From assembly GCA_024346935.1 (NCBI GenBank), contig AP024879.1, positions 434,001 through 498,000 on the forward strand: 64,000 bases of DNA, given 5' to 3'. Shown piece after piece: positions 34,689-44,051 of this stretch. The stretch is from Vibrio inusitatus. Its GTDB lineage: Bacteria > Pseudomonadota > Gammaproteobacteria > Enterobacterales > Vibrionaceae. Position 1 is the first letter of the stretch. Every line of letters starts with the position of its first letter. Position numbers and translations under genes: made by a program. Below the pieces are notes generated by a model. The model searched no databases and was not told where the DNA came from. It was given only the letters and a program-made list of their open reading frames with translations.

Positions 34689-35475
34689 ACAAGTGGTGGT
34701 TCAGCAAGGTCTAACTAGCCGAATAAAAGCCAATACCTCACACGTAGTGCGTTTGATTATTTCGTGTTTGGTGGTGCTTGGTTTATGGCAAGCAACGGTT
34801 TCATTCTTTGATTTACCCAGCTTTATCCTACCTGAACCTATGGCGGTTTTTGATCGTTTAGGCAGTCGCAGTGATGTGCTTCTTCAACATACGATTGTTA
34901 CCTCACAAGAAATTGTGTTGGGCCTTCTTTTAGGGCTTAGCATGGGGCTGATGTTCGCACTGCAAATGTTGCTGTTTGAGCCATTGCGCCGTTGGTTACT
35001 TCCTATTTTGATTGCCTCGCAAGCCATTCCAGTTTTTGCCATTGCACCGATACTAATGCTTTGGTTTGGTTATGGTATAGCGTCAAAAGTTGTCATGGCG
35101 GCTTTGATTATTTTCTTTCCCGTGACCACCTGTTGTTATGACGGGCTTCGCAATACACCAAAGGGCTATCTAGACCTGAGCAAGACAATGGGGGCGACTC
35201 GCTGGCAACAGCTCACACAAGTTCGATTGCCTGCGGCGATGCCAGCATTGGCTTCTGGCATTCGAGTTGCAGTGGTTGTCGCACCTATTGGTGCGGTAGT
35301 GGGCGAGTGGGTAGGTTCTAGTGCAGGTCTTGGTTACTTGATGCTGCAAGCCAATGCGCGAATGATGATTGACGAAATGTTTGCGGCACTGTTTATTCTT
35401 GCACTTATCTCGGTCACGCTTTATTTCATTACAGATAGACTGCTCAACAAATTTATCCCTTGGCAATTTGATTAA
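34681..35475 (+). CDS. thiX: HMP/pyrimidine ABC importer, permease (ThiX)
   Basis: A 264-residue inner-membrane permease of the SsuC/TauC type with about six helices and the EAA-like cytoplasmic loop (KTMGATRWQQLTQVRLPAAM). The start is placed at ATG 34681, 6 nt after GGGAGG; it overlaps the last 8 nt of thiZ. It should form the channel of the pyrimidine importer together with ThiZ and a ThiY protein. Confidence 0.9.
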   Translation: MTKQVVVQQGLTSRIKANTSHVVRLIISCLVVLGLWQATVSFFDLPSFILPEPMAVFDRLGSRSDVLLQHTIVTSQEIVLGLLLGLSMGLMFALQMLLFEPLRRWLLPILIASQAIPVFAIAPILMLWFGYGIASKVVMAALIIFFPVTTCCYDGLRNTPKGYLDLSKTMGATRWQQLTQVRLPAAMPALASGIRVAVVVAPIGAVVGEWVGSSAGLGYLMLQANARMMIDEMFAALFILALISVTLYFITDRLLNKFIPWQFD

Positions 35476-35506
35476 TTGCCATTTTTAATGTCGTTAAGGA
35501 AGAGAC

Positions 35507-36460
35507 ATGACCTCGTTCAAAAAAAAATTTAGCGCAATAGTTGCTGGTATTGCGCTGTTAGCTAGCTCAACCGCATCTGCAAAGGAAAAAGAGCTGACCT
35601 TAATGCTGGATTGGTTTGTAAACCCCAATCATGGTCCTATTGTCATTGCACAAGAGAAGGGCATGTTTGCTGAACAAGGGTTGAAGGTAACGATTCAAGA
35701 GCCTGCAGATCCAAGTGTTCCATCAAAACTGGTAGCAGCCAATCAAGTCGACTTAGCAATTTCTTATCAGCCTTCATTTCTAATTGATGTTGCAGCCGGT
35801 TTACCTTTGGTATGGAGTGGCACACTACTAGCAACGCCTTTGAATACGCTCACCGTACTGGATAATGGCAAAATTAACTCTTTGTCCGATCTTAAAGGAA
35901 AAACCGTTGGCGTATCGGTATCGGGTACAGATGAGGCGATTATTGGCAAGATGCTTGGGAATGAAAATGTCGATTATTCCGATATAAAAATTGTGAATGT
36001 CGGCTGGGCGTTGTCTTCATCTTTGGCATCAGGTCGAGTGGATGCTATCTGGGGGGGGATGCGCAATTTCGAATCTCACCAGTTAGACCTAGAAGGCTAC
36101 AAATCGAAGAGCTTTTTTCCAGAAGAGCATGGTATCCCGCCTTACGATGAACTGATGTTTGTCGCCAATGCGAAAAATTACGATAAAGATGCTATTCAGC
36201 GGTTTAATAAGGCATTGGAATTGGCCACTCAATACATAGTCAATCATCCAGAAGCGGCGTGGAAAGAATTTATTGCCTATAACCCAGATACGCTCAACAA
36301 CGAGCTTAACCATAGAGCTTGGATTGATACTTTGACGCGCTTTGCTTTGCGACCATCAGCAGTCAATAAGCAGCGTTATGATGACTACAGCCAGTTTATG
36401 TACGATCTAAAGATCATTAAAACGATCCCTGATAGTAATCAATACCTAATTAACTTTTAA
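35507..36460 (+). CDS. thiY: Pyrimidine-precursor binding protein, copy 1 (ThiY)
   Basis: A 317-residue periplasmic binding protein of the NMT1/THI5-like family, with a signal peptide ending near STASAKEKE. ThiY proteins bind N-formyl-aminopyrimidine, a thiamin breakdown product. The mature start ELTLMLDWFVNPNHGPIVIA and IQEPADPS are family landmarks. The next gene is a close full-length copy. Differences in likely ligand-contact stretches include VWSGTLLAT here versus IRSGTLIST there. A run of nine A near codon 5 and eight G at 36051-36058 are slippage-prone. Confidence 0.9.
   Translation: MTSFKKKFSAIVAGIALLASSTASAKEKELTLMLDWFVNPNHGPIVIAQEKGMFAEQGLKVTIQEPADPSVPSKLVAANQVDLAISYQPSFLIDVAAGLPLVWSGTLLATPLNTLTVLDNGKINSLSDLKGKTVGVSVSGTDEAIIGKMLGNENVDYSDIKIVNVGWALSSSLASGRVDAIWGGMRNFESHQLDLEGYKSKSFFPEEHGIPPYDELMFVANAKNYDKDAIQRFNKALELATQYIVNHPEAAWKEFIAYNPDTLNNELNHRAWIDTLTRFALRPSAVNKQRYDDYSQFMYDLKIIKTIPDSNQYLINF
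36051..36058 (+). repeat. G8 homopolymer within thiY copy 1
   Basis: Eight consecutive G encode part of IWGGMRN. The paralogue interrupts the same place with C (TGGGGCGGA). Runs of this length may slip and cause frameshift or sequencing error. Confidence 0.85.
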
Positions 36461-36482
36461 GCCAGTGCCACAAGGAAACCCC

Positions 36483-37436
36483 ATGAAACGATTTACTTCG
36501 AAGCTGTTTACATTGCTTGCCAGTTCAACTCTTTTGCTCAGCCCCCTATTGCAAGCCAAACAAACAGAACTGACCCTAATGCTTGATTGGTTTGTTAATC
36601 CAAACCATGGACCTATTGTTATTGCTCAAGAACGCGGTTTGTTTGAGGCTCAAGGCTTGAAGGTAAATATCCAAGAGCCAGCTGATCCCAGTGTTCCTGC
36701 GAAACTAGTGGCGGCTAATAAGATTGATCTCGCGGTATCGTACCAACCAACATTGACCATTGATGTGGCCGCAGGACTGCCGTTAATTCGCAGTGGTACT
36801 CTCATCTCTACACCGCTTAACACTCTAATGGTGATAGATAATGGCAAGATCAACTCTGTTGCTGACCTGAAAGGCAAAAAGGTGGGTATTGCGATTGCGG
36901 GTAATGAAGAAGCAACAATCGGCACTATGCTGCGCTCTGCTGGCCTTAAATTCTCTGATGTAGAAATCATTAATGTAGGTTGGGCACTTTCGTCATCGGT
37001 GGCCTCGGGAAAGGTTGATGCAATCTGGGGCGGATTACGCAACTTTGAAACCAATCAGCTAGCACTAGAGGGCTTCAAAGCTAAAGCATTCTTCCCAGAA
37101 GAGCATGGTGTACCTGCTTATGACGAGTTGGTGTTTGTAGCTAATGCAAACAGCTATGATGCTGAGGCATTAAAGCGTTTCAACTCAGCGATCGAATTAG
37201 CAACTCAATATATCGTGAATCACCCAGAGCAAGCATGGAAAGAGTTCGTAGCATATAATCCAGACACTTTGGATAACGAACTAAACCGCCGTGCGTGGGA
37301 AGATACGTTAACTCGTTTTGCTTTGCGACCAGCGGCAGTAGATCGTCAACGTTACGATAATTACGCACAATTTATGTTTGAAAATAAAATCATTAATAGC
37401 GTTCCAAACAGCGCTAAATACTTGCCAACGTTTTAA
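36483..37436 (+). CDS. thiY: Pyrimidine-precursor binding protein, copy 2 (ThiY paralogue)
   Basis: A 317-residue paralogue of the preceding gene, aligned end to end without obvious gaps in the mature region. The start is set at ATG 36483, after AAGGAAA; an earlier in-frame start six codons upstream has no site. It has a signal peptide ending near LLQAKQTE. Only one permease/ATPase pair is present, so both binding proteins probably feed the same transporter with different ligands or affinities (inference). Confidence 0.9.
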   Translation: MKRFTSKLFTLLASSTLLLSPLLQAKQTELTLMLDWFVNPNHGPIVIAQERGLFEAQGLKVNIQEPADPSVPAKLVAANKIDLAVSYQPTLTIDVAAGLPLIRSGTLISTPLNTLMVIDNGKINSVADLKGKKVGIAIAGNEEATIGTMLRSAGLKFSDVEIINVGWALSSSVASGKVDAIWGGLRNFETNQLALEGFKAKAFFPEEHGVPAYDELVFVANANSYDAEALKRFNSAIELATQYIVNHPEQAWKEFVAYNPDTLDNELNRRAWEDTLTRFALRPAAVDRQRYDNYAQFMFENKIINSVPNSAKYLPTF

Positions 37437-37445
37437 GGTAACAAC

Positions 37446-38111
37446 ATGAATACCCAGCAATTAATTGAAGCTTGTCAGCAAGAGTGGAATGGCTATATAG
37501 AGCATGACTTTGTTCATCAGCTTGCGAATGGCACCTTGCAACATGAGGTATTTCTTCACTATCTCAAGCAAGATTTCTTGTTTTTGAAGCAATACACTCG
37601 CGCGTATGCGCTTGCTATTTATAAAGCGAAGAATCTTTCGCAAATGCGCAATGCACTGCCAAGTTTGCATAACCTGCTTGATTCTGAGATTGGCCATCAC
37701 ATTGAGTTTTGTGAGAAGTGGGGCATTAGCGAACAAGAGATGGAAGCAGAAACCGAAGATTTTGGTACAGTGGCTTATACACGCTATGTACTGGATACCG
37801 GAAATGCGGGTGATCTTATTGATCTTTACGCCGCTTTGGCACCGTGTGCAATCGGCTACGGTGTGATTGGTGATAATCTCGCTAAACGCGCAACAACAAA
37901 ACTGGAAGGCAATCCATATCGCAGTTGGCTTGAAATGTATTCGGGGGAAGAGTTTCAGCAAGGCGTGGTGAAGTGTATTGAAAATCTTGATCAGTTGATT
38001 GCTGATATTCCTTTAGAGAGTACTCGAGGCAAAGAACTAATCGAAGTATTTAGAACCGCAACCCGTATGGAAATCGCTTTCTGGGAACAAGGCTTTAATG
38101 CCGTTAAATAG
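37446..38111 (+). CDS. tenA: Aminopyrimidine aminohydrolase / thiaminase II (TenA)
   Basis: A 221-residue TenA-family helical enzyme that deaminates aminomethylpyrimidine to HMP, or splits thiamin. The catalytic Cys134 stands in [13 protein letters not shown], and the substrate Asp is in KQDFLFL (residue 43). Length is typical. AAGG precedes the ATG, and it lies 9 nt after the second thiY. With ThiY import it completes salvage of the degraded pyrimidine. Confidence 0.94.
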   Translation: MNTQQLIEACQQEWNGYIEHDFVHQLANGTLQHEVFLHYLKQDFLFLKQYTRAYALAIYKAKNLSQMRNALPSLHNLLDSEIGHHIEFCEKWGISEQEMEAETEDFGTVAYTRYVLDTGNAGDLIDLYAALAPCAIGYGVIGDNLAKRATTKLEGNPYRSWLEMYSGEEFQQGVVKCIENLDQLIADIPLESTRGKELIEVFRTATRMEIAFWEQGFNAVK

Positions 38112-38122
38112 GATTTGAAATA

Positions 38123-38914
38123 ATGGATAAACAACAAATCGCTCAAAGTCTGCAAACACTTCGTGATAGCAAACCATTGGTGGTAAACGTCACTAATTAT
38201 GTAGTGATGAACAACACGGCAAACGCTTTGTTAGCTATTGGCGCTTCTCCTATCATGGCGCATTCAGCTCAAGAAATGTCAGAGATGATGAGCTTTGCTG
38301 GTAGTTTAGTGATTAACATTGGCACGTTGGACAGTGTTTGGATCCCACGTATGTTGTTTGCTGTAGAGCAGGCAAACATCAATGGCAAAACCGTTATCCT
38401 TGATCCCGTTGGCTGTGGTGCCAGTACACTTCGTACAGAAGTTTCTCGCCAGATTGCGGAGCAAGCGGATAAGCTTATTATTCGCGGCAATGCCTCTGAA
38501 ATTATCGCCTTGGCAGGTGAGCAAGCTCAATCGAAGGGCGTAGATGCGCTCGATAGCAGTGATTCAGCTGTGAATGCCGCTAAATATTGCGTAGAGCAAT
38601 ACGGCGCTAGTGTGGTTATTTCCGGTTCGAGTGATTATGTGGTAACGAGAGAAGCAACTTATAAGTTGGATAATGGCGATGAGATGATGCCTTATGTTAC
38701 TGGAATGGGATGTTCGCACACTGCACTTACTGGCGCTTTTGCCGCTGTTGGTGAAGTAACAGGTTTGGCTGCTACTGCTATCTTGGGCGTAGCAGGTGAA
38801 ATTGCTGCTGAAAAATCAGCAGGTCCTGGCTCTCTTCAAATGAACTTATTAGATACCTTGTATCAGCTAGATGTTGAAACGGTATTATCGCGCTTAAAGT
38901 TACAGCAAGTATAA
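38123..38914 (+). CDS. thiM: Hydroxyethylthiazole kinase
   Basis: A 263-residue ThiM kinase, which phosphorylates hydroxyethylthiazole for joining with HMP-PP. Typical stretches are [20 protein letters not shown] at the N-terminus, [11 protein letters not shown] and the glycine-rich [18 protein letters not shown] near the C-terminus. It lies 11 nt after tenA behind AGGA. Its presence shows salvage of the thiazole half. Confidence 0.95.
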   Translation: MDKQQIAQSLQTLRDSKPLVVNVTNYVVMNNTANALLAIGASPIMAHSAQEMSEMMSFAGSLVINIGTLDSVWIPRMLFAVEQANINGKTVILDPVGCGASTLRTEVSRQIAEQADKLIIRGNASEIIALAGEQAQSKGVDALDSSDSAVNAAKYCVEQYGASVVISGSSDYVVTREATYKLDNGDEMMPYVTGMGCSHTALTGAFAAVGEVTGLAATAILGVAGEIAAEKSAGPGSLQMNLLDTLYQLDVETVLSRLKLQQV

Positions 38915-38924
38915 GGACAAATTC

Positions 38925-39542
38925 ATGAACCCTTATGAACTCTACTTTGTTACTGATGATCAGCAAGACATAGAAACGCTTTGTACAGTGGTTAAAAAAG
39001 CTATCGCTGGTGGTGTGACTATGGTGCAAATTCGAGAAAAGCATGGCGATGTACGTGCGTTTATTGAAAGAGCAAAAGCCGTAAAATCAGTCATGCAGGA
39101 GAGTGGTGTGCCACTTATCATTAACGACCGTGTTGATGTTGCGCTCGCTGTAGATGCATGTGGGGTTCATTTAGGGCAGTCTGATATGTCGGTAGAAGAT
39201 GCAAGACGACTGCTTGGCGACGACAAGCTGTTAGGTTTGTCAGTCGAGAGTGAAGAGCAGTTACTTGAAGCACAATCTTTTGCAGTCGATTATTTGGGGG
39301 TTAGCGCTATTTTTGCGACTCCGACTAAGACTAACACCGTGAAACATTGGGGAATAGAGAGTTTAACAAAGGCTGTTAAGCTGTCGAATAAACCTTTGGT
39401 GGCAATTGGTGGTATTAACGACTCTAATATTAAAAGTGTGGTTGGTACCGGAGTTGATGGTATCGCTTTGGTTTCTGCCATCTCTGCGGCAAGCGATCCA
39501 ACTCAGGCAAGCAAAGATCTTCTTAGTAAGATGCGCAGCTAG
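38925..39542 (+). CDS. thiE: Thiamine-phosphate synthase
   Basis: A 205-residue TIM-barrel enzyme that couples HMP-PP and thiazole phosphate to give thiamin phosphate. Visible motifs are MVQIREKHGDVR (diphosphate contact), LIINDRVDVALAVDACGVHL, the GVSAIFATPTKTNT loop and LVAIGGIND. It is the last gene of the operon, 10 nt after thiM, and a terminator follows. The enzyme uses the products of thiD and thiM directly. Confidence 0.95.
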   Translation: MNPYELYFVTDDQQDIETLCTVVKKAIAGGVTMVQIREKHGDVRAFIERAKAVKSVMQESGVPLIINDRVDVALAVDACGVHLGQSDMSVEDARRLLGDDKLLGLSVESEEQLLEAQSFAVDYLGVSAIFATPTKTNTVKHWGIESLTKAVKLSNKPLVAIGGINDSNIKSVVGTGVDGIALVSAISAASDPTQASKDLLSKMRS

Positions 39543-39566
39543 TTATTACTTATTTAATATCAAATC

Positions 39567-39605
39567 CCGTTGATCTTTTATTGAAGGTCAGCGGTTTTTT
39601 TGTTT
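39567..39605 (+). terminator. Intrinsic terminator of the thiamin operon
   Basis: CCGTTGATCTT pairs with AAGGTCAGCGG (11 bp, two wobbles) around a 6-nt loop, followed by a long T-run. It starts 24 nt after the thiE stop. Confidence 0.9.
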
Positions 39606-39717
39606 TTTGCCCACCCTAAAACTTTGACGGGTTTCGTCCGCCAAGTGAGAGTTAGTTGTTTATCAATAGCCGATTAATATGTGCCTGTTGATTGATTAAA
39701 CCACTTGGAGAAAAGAC

Positions 39718-40065
39718 ATGACCCTCAATAAACGCACTGGCCTTCTACTGTTGGCTTCACTTTTTGTTTCATCAACTGTTTTTGCCGCTAACACTCAAGA
39801 TCAGCAAGTTATCGACCTGTCAAAAGATGAAATGCCTGGCTCAATTGGTTTGTCTGCTACGCCAGATTCCCTACCTAACTTTAGCTTTCACAAAACCAAA
39901 GCGAATAAAGATGAGAAACTAGAAGGTGAGCCGGCTAAAAAAGATAACATTGATGCTTCCGATCACGATCCTGCAGGTTCAATTGGCTTCTCAGCAGACG
40001 TTGATTCATTGCCTAAATTTCACCTCAAGCAAAAGAACCGTGACGCACATAAAAACAACCTATAA
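39718..40065 (+). CDS. Small secreted repeat protein
   Basis: A 115-residue protein with a signal peptide ending near TVFA-ANTQDQQ. The mature part is hydrophilic and contains two copies of a 17-20 residue unit, PGSIGLSATPDSLPNF (40-55) and AGSIGFSADVDSLPKF (87-101), joined by a Lys/Asp-rich linker. GGAG lies before the ATG. It is transcribed alone between the thiamin terminator and the convergent XRE-type regulator. I recognise no family; the duplicated GSIGxSAxxDSLPxF unit may be a binding repeat. Confidence 0.72.
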   Translation: MTLNKRTGLLLLASLFVSSTVFAANTQDQQVIDLSKDEMPGSIGLSATPDSLPNFSFHKTKANKDEKLEGEPAKKDNIDASDHDPAGSIGFSADVDSLPKFHLKQKNRDAHKNNL

Positions 40066-40103
40066 ACAGAGTTAACGTGAATAATGATATGGAACATCAG
40101 CCA

Positions 40104-41657
40104 TCACCGTTGTGTGATCTCAACTGATTCAGCCTTAGTGCGACGTTCACACTGAGGCTGTCTTGGACAAACTGACCCGCGAGAGCAGATAAGTCTTGCT
40201 CTGTTTTCCATTCCTCTCTCTATCCAGTTAATATTTAAGATTCTTCCAACGGTTAACAGAAGTTCTTTGATATCCCTTGGAATAGGGCCTGTACCGCCGT
40301 TCTCTATACAAGACTGTTTCAATCTTTCTGCAACGTCTATCGCATCAAATCCTTGAGCTTGGATTGCTGGATTAAGGTCCACACCACTGCACAATACGTG
40401 TGAGTTACCTGCGAAATCTTGGACCTTGACCGATTCACAACAGTAGATATGAGGCACATCGTTTTGCATCAAGATAGAGATTTGCGCGACACTGACGTTG
40501 AAATCTTTATCCTTGGTAGTCATACGAAATACTGCCCAGTGCTGGCAAGGGTCTTCTACCATTTTCATATTGCCCCATGGTAGTGGGATACCATTGCCTC
40601 TATATACGGCCTTTAATGTACCTGGATGATACGCGTCAAAATAATGCCAGTGAGGATAAGGTGATACTGCTGTCATGCGTCGCATAGCAATGGATTCAGA
40701 TACGCCGGCTAGCTTACACACGCTAATGTCGTAACCATTTCTATCTAGCAGTTGTCTGAAAGGAACTTTAGGGCAGAGCAGGGCTCCAGCAAAGAATGAA
40801 CATTCAAAGTCTCTCCATGCGTGCAGTATTTTTGTGGAGTCTAATTCTACAGAACCCCCTTGCTGTTTCTCATCCCTAACACCGTAGCTTGGCTTGCTGT
40901 CAGACATGAGCTTACTCTTTTCACCATCACCTTGGTGCAGCACCATATGACCGATATTTACCGCAATGTCATATTTAAGCCTGATAGGATCATTTTTTAG
41001 GATGTTGTTGATATGCAATATGTTAGGTGCTTCAAAGTAGGAACGAGCGACACGTTGTTTCTTATCTCCGCTTGCTTCGATAACCGTTTCTGGAAGCTCT
41101 TTGAACCACTTTATTTTTAGCCCAATATCTGCACAAATCTCAAAAAGGTCATCCACGGCCAATGGCATTCGTTTTTGGCCTATTTCTTCTGCAGCACGTT
41201 CAAGGTCGGGGAAATGGTTTTGATTATGCTCTTGATGGGCACGAATAAGTAAGTGGGCAAATTGCCTTCCTGTAGTACCGGTTTGCGCCAGCATCTCAGG
41301 TATAGCGATCTGTAATATTTCCTTTGAAAACAAAAAGCTAGGCTCTAGTGCCATGCCCATGACTCCACCTCTTGTACCTTTTTCAGGAACAATCTCACTT
41401 TGCTCTTTAGCGTCATCTAGAAACCAGTTTACTGGTTTTTGAAAAACATCGGCTATCACCTCAAGCATATCTTCACTGGGTACTCTTTTACCACGCTCAA
41501 TCATGGATAGATATGAGACCGATGGTGCAGATTCCGGATTGAGTTTTATGCAGCGAGACGAGAGATCATCAAGTGTTAAGTGATTTCTCTTACGCAGGTT
41601 TCGGATCTTGGTACCAAGAAAGTGCGACTGTCTGAACAAACTGGTTTTTGTTTTCAT
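40104..41657 (-). CDS. XRE-family regulator of the glyoxylate cluster (DUF3612-like)
   Basis: A 517-residue DNA-binding protein. The N-terminal Cro/C1-type helix-turn-helix lies at about 14-75 (LGTKIRNLRKRNHLTLDDLS, SYLSMIERGKRVPSEDMLEV). The long remainder, with an IrrE-like middle (DIAVNIGHMVLHQGDGE) and a C-terminal Cys-rich tail (RLICSRGSVCPRQPQCE), is of the type I associate with DUF3612 and resembles short-chain-fatty-acyl regulators such as RamB. It is divergent from glcB across 170 nt. A perfect palindrome stands just before its start codon. Regulation of glcB and aceA by an acyl-CoA-type signal is inferred. Confidence 0.82.
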   Translation of the reverse strand: MKTKTSLFRQSHFLGTKIRNLRKRNHLTLDDLSSRCIKLNPESAPSVSYLSMIERGKRVPSEDMLEVIADVFQKPVNWFLDDAKEQSEIVPEKGTRGGVMGMALEPSFLFSKEILQIAIPEMLAQTGTTGRQFAHLLIRAHQEHNQNHFPDLERAAEEIGQKRMPLAVDDLFEICADIGLKIKWFKELPETVIEASGDKKQRVARSYFEAPNILHINNILKNDPIRLKYDIAVNIGHMVLHQGDGEKSKLMSDSKPSYGVRDEKQQGGSVELDSTKILHAWRDFECSFFAGALLCPKVPFRQLLDRNGYDISVCKLAGVSESIAMRRMTAVSPYPHWHYFDAYHPGTLKAVYRGNGIPLPWGNMKMVEDPCQHWAVFRMTTKDKDFNVSVAQISILMQNDVPHIYCCESVKVQDFAGNSHVLCSGVDLNPAIQAQGFDAIDVAERLKQSCIENGGTGPIPRDIKELLLTVGRILNINWIERGMENRARLICSRGSVCPRQPQCERRTKAESVEITQR

Positions 41658-41660
41658 ATT

Positions 41661-41673
41661 TGTAAAATTTACA
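41661..41673. promoter_or_regulatory. Palindromic operator candidate between XRE regulator and glcB
   Basis: TGTAAA-A-TTTACA is a perfect 13-bp palindrome, 4-16 nt upstream of the regulator's start codon. Related AT-rich half-sites (TGTAATTTTAATTGTGAAA) follow at about 41678-41696. It is a likely autoregulatory or shared operator. Confidence 0.45.
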
Positions 41674-41827
41674 CTGTGTAATTTTAATTGTGAAATTCTA
41701 GTGAATATTTAGTTAAAGTAAAAATGTAGACAGAAGAAATTAGACACCAGTAACAAAAAGCCTTCTTCTCTTTGCAACAGCAGCTAGGTGACAAAGCACT
41801 TCAATGACTATCACGAGGAATGATGCC

Positions 41828-43993
41828 ATGAATCTACCAATGACTAAGGAATGCCAGATACAACAGAGCTTTTGCCAGTTTATTAACACTGAAGTGCTGC
41901 CACTTGTCGGTTTAAATGTCGATGAGTTTTGGACCAACTTTACGCAACTGGTTACTGAGTTAACTCCCATAAATCAAGCGCTACTAGAGACTCGCTCTCA
42001 AATGCAGCAGCAAATTGATCAGTTCCACGAAACACATCGTTCATTTAATGCCGAGCAGTACAGAACGTTTTTAAAAGAGATTGGTTATTTACAAACAGAA
42101 GGGGAAGACTTTTCAATAGAGACAGAAAATGTCGACCAAGAGATTGCTACGATTGCTGGACCTCAGCTTGTAGTTCCTATCAAGAATGCTCGTTTCGCAC
42201 TTAATGCTGCGAATGCGCGCTGGGGAAGCTTGTATGACGCTCTATACGGAACGGATGTAATTCCGCAAACCGAACCTGGAATGAAAGCAGGCAAGAAATA
42301 CAATCCAGCGCGTGGCAAGCACGTAATTGCTTATGCTAAGGATTTTCTTGACCGAGTATTCCCACTAGATCAAGGCTCACATCATGATGTAGAGAGCTAC
42401 ACCATCTATTTTAACGGCCTAATGGCTCACTTCCCTGATGGAACGCATACCGGTTTAAAGCAGCCAAAGCAGTTTGTAGGTGCTAGCGATCCAGAGCGTG
42501 AACCTACATCAATATTACTGAAAAATAATGGCTTGCACGTTGAAATTATAATAAATCGTCAAGGGATCATTGGTAAAAATGACCTATCTCATATTGACGA
42601 TATCATTGTTGAATCAGCGGTATCGACCATTATGGATCTCGAGGATTCTATCGCAGCGGTAGACGGTGAAGACAAGATCGATGCATATCGTAATTGGCTA
42701 GGTTTAATGACAGGTTCGCTACACGCTTCTTTTGAAAAAAATGGAGCAACGCAGATCCGCCGCCTTGAAGGTGACAAAAGCTACACCGGGCGAAACGGCG
42801 AGGACTACAACCTGCATGGGCGTTCACTACTGCTTGTACGTAATGTTGGCCACCTAATGACGAGCGACCTGATAACACTGTCAGAGGGTGAGCAAGCACC
42901 GGAAGGCATCATCGATGCTGTAGTAACGGCACTTATCGCGGCGGTAGAGATTAAAAATCCCGAATTGTGTCGAATGAAAAACAGTCGCACAGGCAGTATT
43001 TATATTGTGAAACCTAAAATGCACGGCCCTGAAGAAGTCGCTTTTTCATGTGAATTGTTTAGCCGAGTAGAGCGTATGCTCGACCTAGAACCTAACACCA
43101 TCAAGATTGGCATTATGGATGAGGAGCGTCGCACTTCATTAAACCTTAAAGAGTGTATTCGCGCGGCCAAATCAAGAGTGTTCTTTATTAATACGGGCTT
43201 CTTGGACCGCACCGGCGACGAGATTCATACCAGTATGCAAGCGGGTCCTTTCTTGCCTAAGCAAGAGCTTAAAAGCCAAATATGGATAGATGCTTACGAG
43301 AAGAACAACGTTTCAACGGGCCTAAATACCGGTATGTCGGGCAAAGCTCAGATTGGCAAAGGGATGTGGGCGATGCCTGATGAAATGGCACAGATGATGG
43401 AGCAAAAGACAGGCCATCTAGAAGCGGGCGCAACTACGGCCTGGGTTCCTTCTCCAACCGCAGCGACCTTGCACGCCCTTCATTATCTAGAAATAGATGT
43501 TAAGCAGCAACAACAGCGATTGTCGGCAAATAGTGAAGACTACAAAAAGGGCATGTTAACCATTCCTTTGATGGCGCAAGAGAACGAACTGACTCAAACA
43601 GAGATCGTTCGTGAACTAGAGAACAATATTCAAGGGATCTTAGGCTATGTAGTGCGCTGGATTGAGATGGGAGTAGGGTGCTCGAAGGTGCCAGATATCA
43701 ATAATACTGCTTTGATGGAAGATCGTGCAACCCTACGTATCTCTAGCCAACATATTGCGAACTGGCTTAAACACGGCATCTGCACAAAGCAGCAAGTAAA
43801 TAGTGTGCTTGAGCAAATGGCAGAAACCGTAGATCAGCAAAACGAAGGAACATCGGGTTATTACCCAATGACGCCAAATACCCAAACCAGCCATGCATTC
43901 CAATGTGCAAAGGCGCTTATATTCCAAGGAACTGAGCAGCCAAATGGCTATACAGAACCACTACTTCATGAGTATCGACTACAGGCAAAATGA
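41828..43993 (+). CDS. glcB: Malate synthase G
   Basis: A 721-residue malate synthase G, which condenses glyoxylate with acetyl-CoA to give malate. Family landmarks are MDLEDSIAAVDGEDK, GRSLLLVRNVGHLMT, IVKPKMHGPEEVAF and GIMDEERRTSLNLKECI. The length fits isoform G (about 720) rather than the shorter isoform A. The start is placed at ATG 41828 because GAGGA lies 8 nt upstream; an earlier ATG at 41804 lacks a site. It is followed 58 nt later by aceA, with which it forms the glyoxylate shunt. Confidence 0.95.
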   Translation: MNLPMTKECQIQQSFCQFINTEVLPLVGLNVDEFWTNFTQLVTELTPINQALLETRSQMQQQIDQFHETHRSFNAEQYRTFLKEIGYLQTEGEDFSIETENVDQEIATIAGPQLVVPIKNARFALNAANARWGSLYDALYGTDVIPQTEPGMKAGKKYNPARGKHVIAYAKDFLDRVFPLDQGSHHDVESYTIYFNGLMAHFPDGTHTGLKQPKQFVGASDPEREPTSILLKNNGLHVEIIINRQGIIGKNDLSHIDDIIVESAVSTIMDLEDSIAAVDGEDKIDAYRNWLGLMTGSLHASFEKNGATQIRRLEGDKSYTGRNGEDYNLHGRSLLLVRNVGHLMTSDLITLSEGEQAPEGIIDAVVTALIAAVEIKNPELCRMKNSRTGSIYIVKPKMHGPEEVAFSCELFSRVERMLDLEPNTIKIGIMDEERRTSLNLKECIRAAKSRVFFINTGFLDRTGDEIHTSMQAGPFLPKQELKSQIWIDAYEKNNVSTGLNTGMSGKAQIGKGMWAMPDEMAQMMEQKTGHLEAGATTAWVPSPTAATLHALHYLEIDVKQQQQRLSANSEDYKKGMLTIPLMAQENELTQTEIVRELENNIQGILGYVVRWIEMGVGCSKVPDINNTALMEDRATLRISSQHIANWLKHGICTKQQVNSVLEQMAETVDQQNEGTSGYYPMTPNTQTSHAFQCAKALIFQGTEQPNGYTEPLLHEYRLQAK

Positions 43994-44051
43994 TAATCCC
44001 ATTTACTAGTTACTAAAGCACTGCTTACTAAATCACTGAGAGAGGGACATT

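Noticed and set aside
37461..37961. 166-codon open frame antisense to tenA
   Set aside because: TenA is clearly the real gene with intact active site. The antisense product is Cys/Ile-rich without any recognisable pattern.
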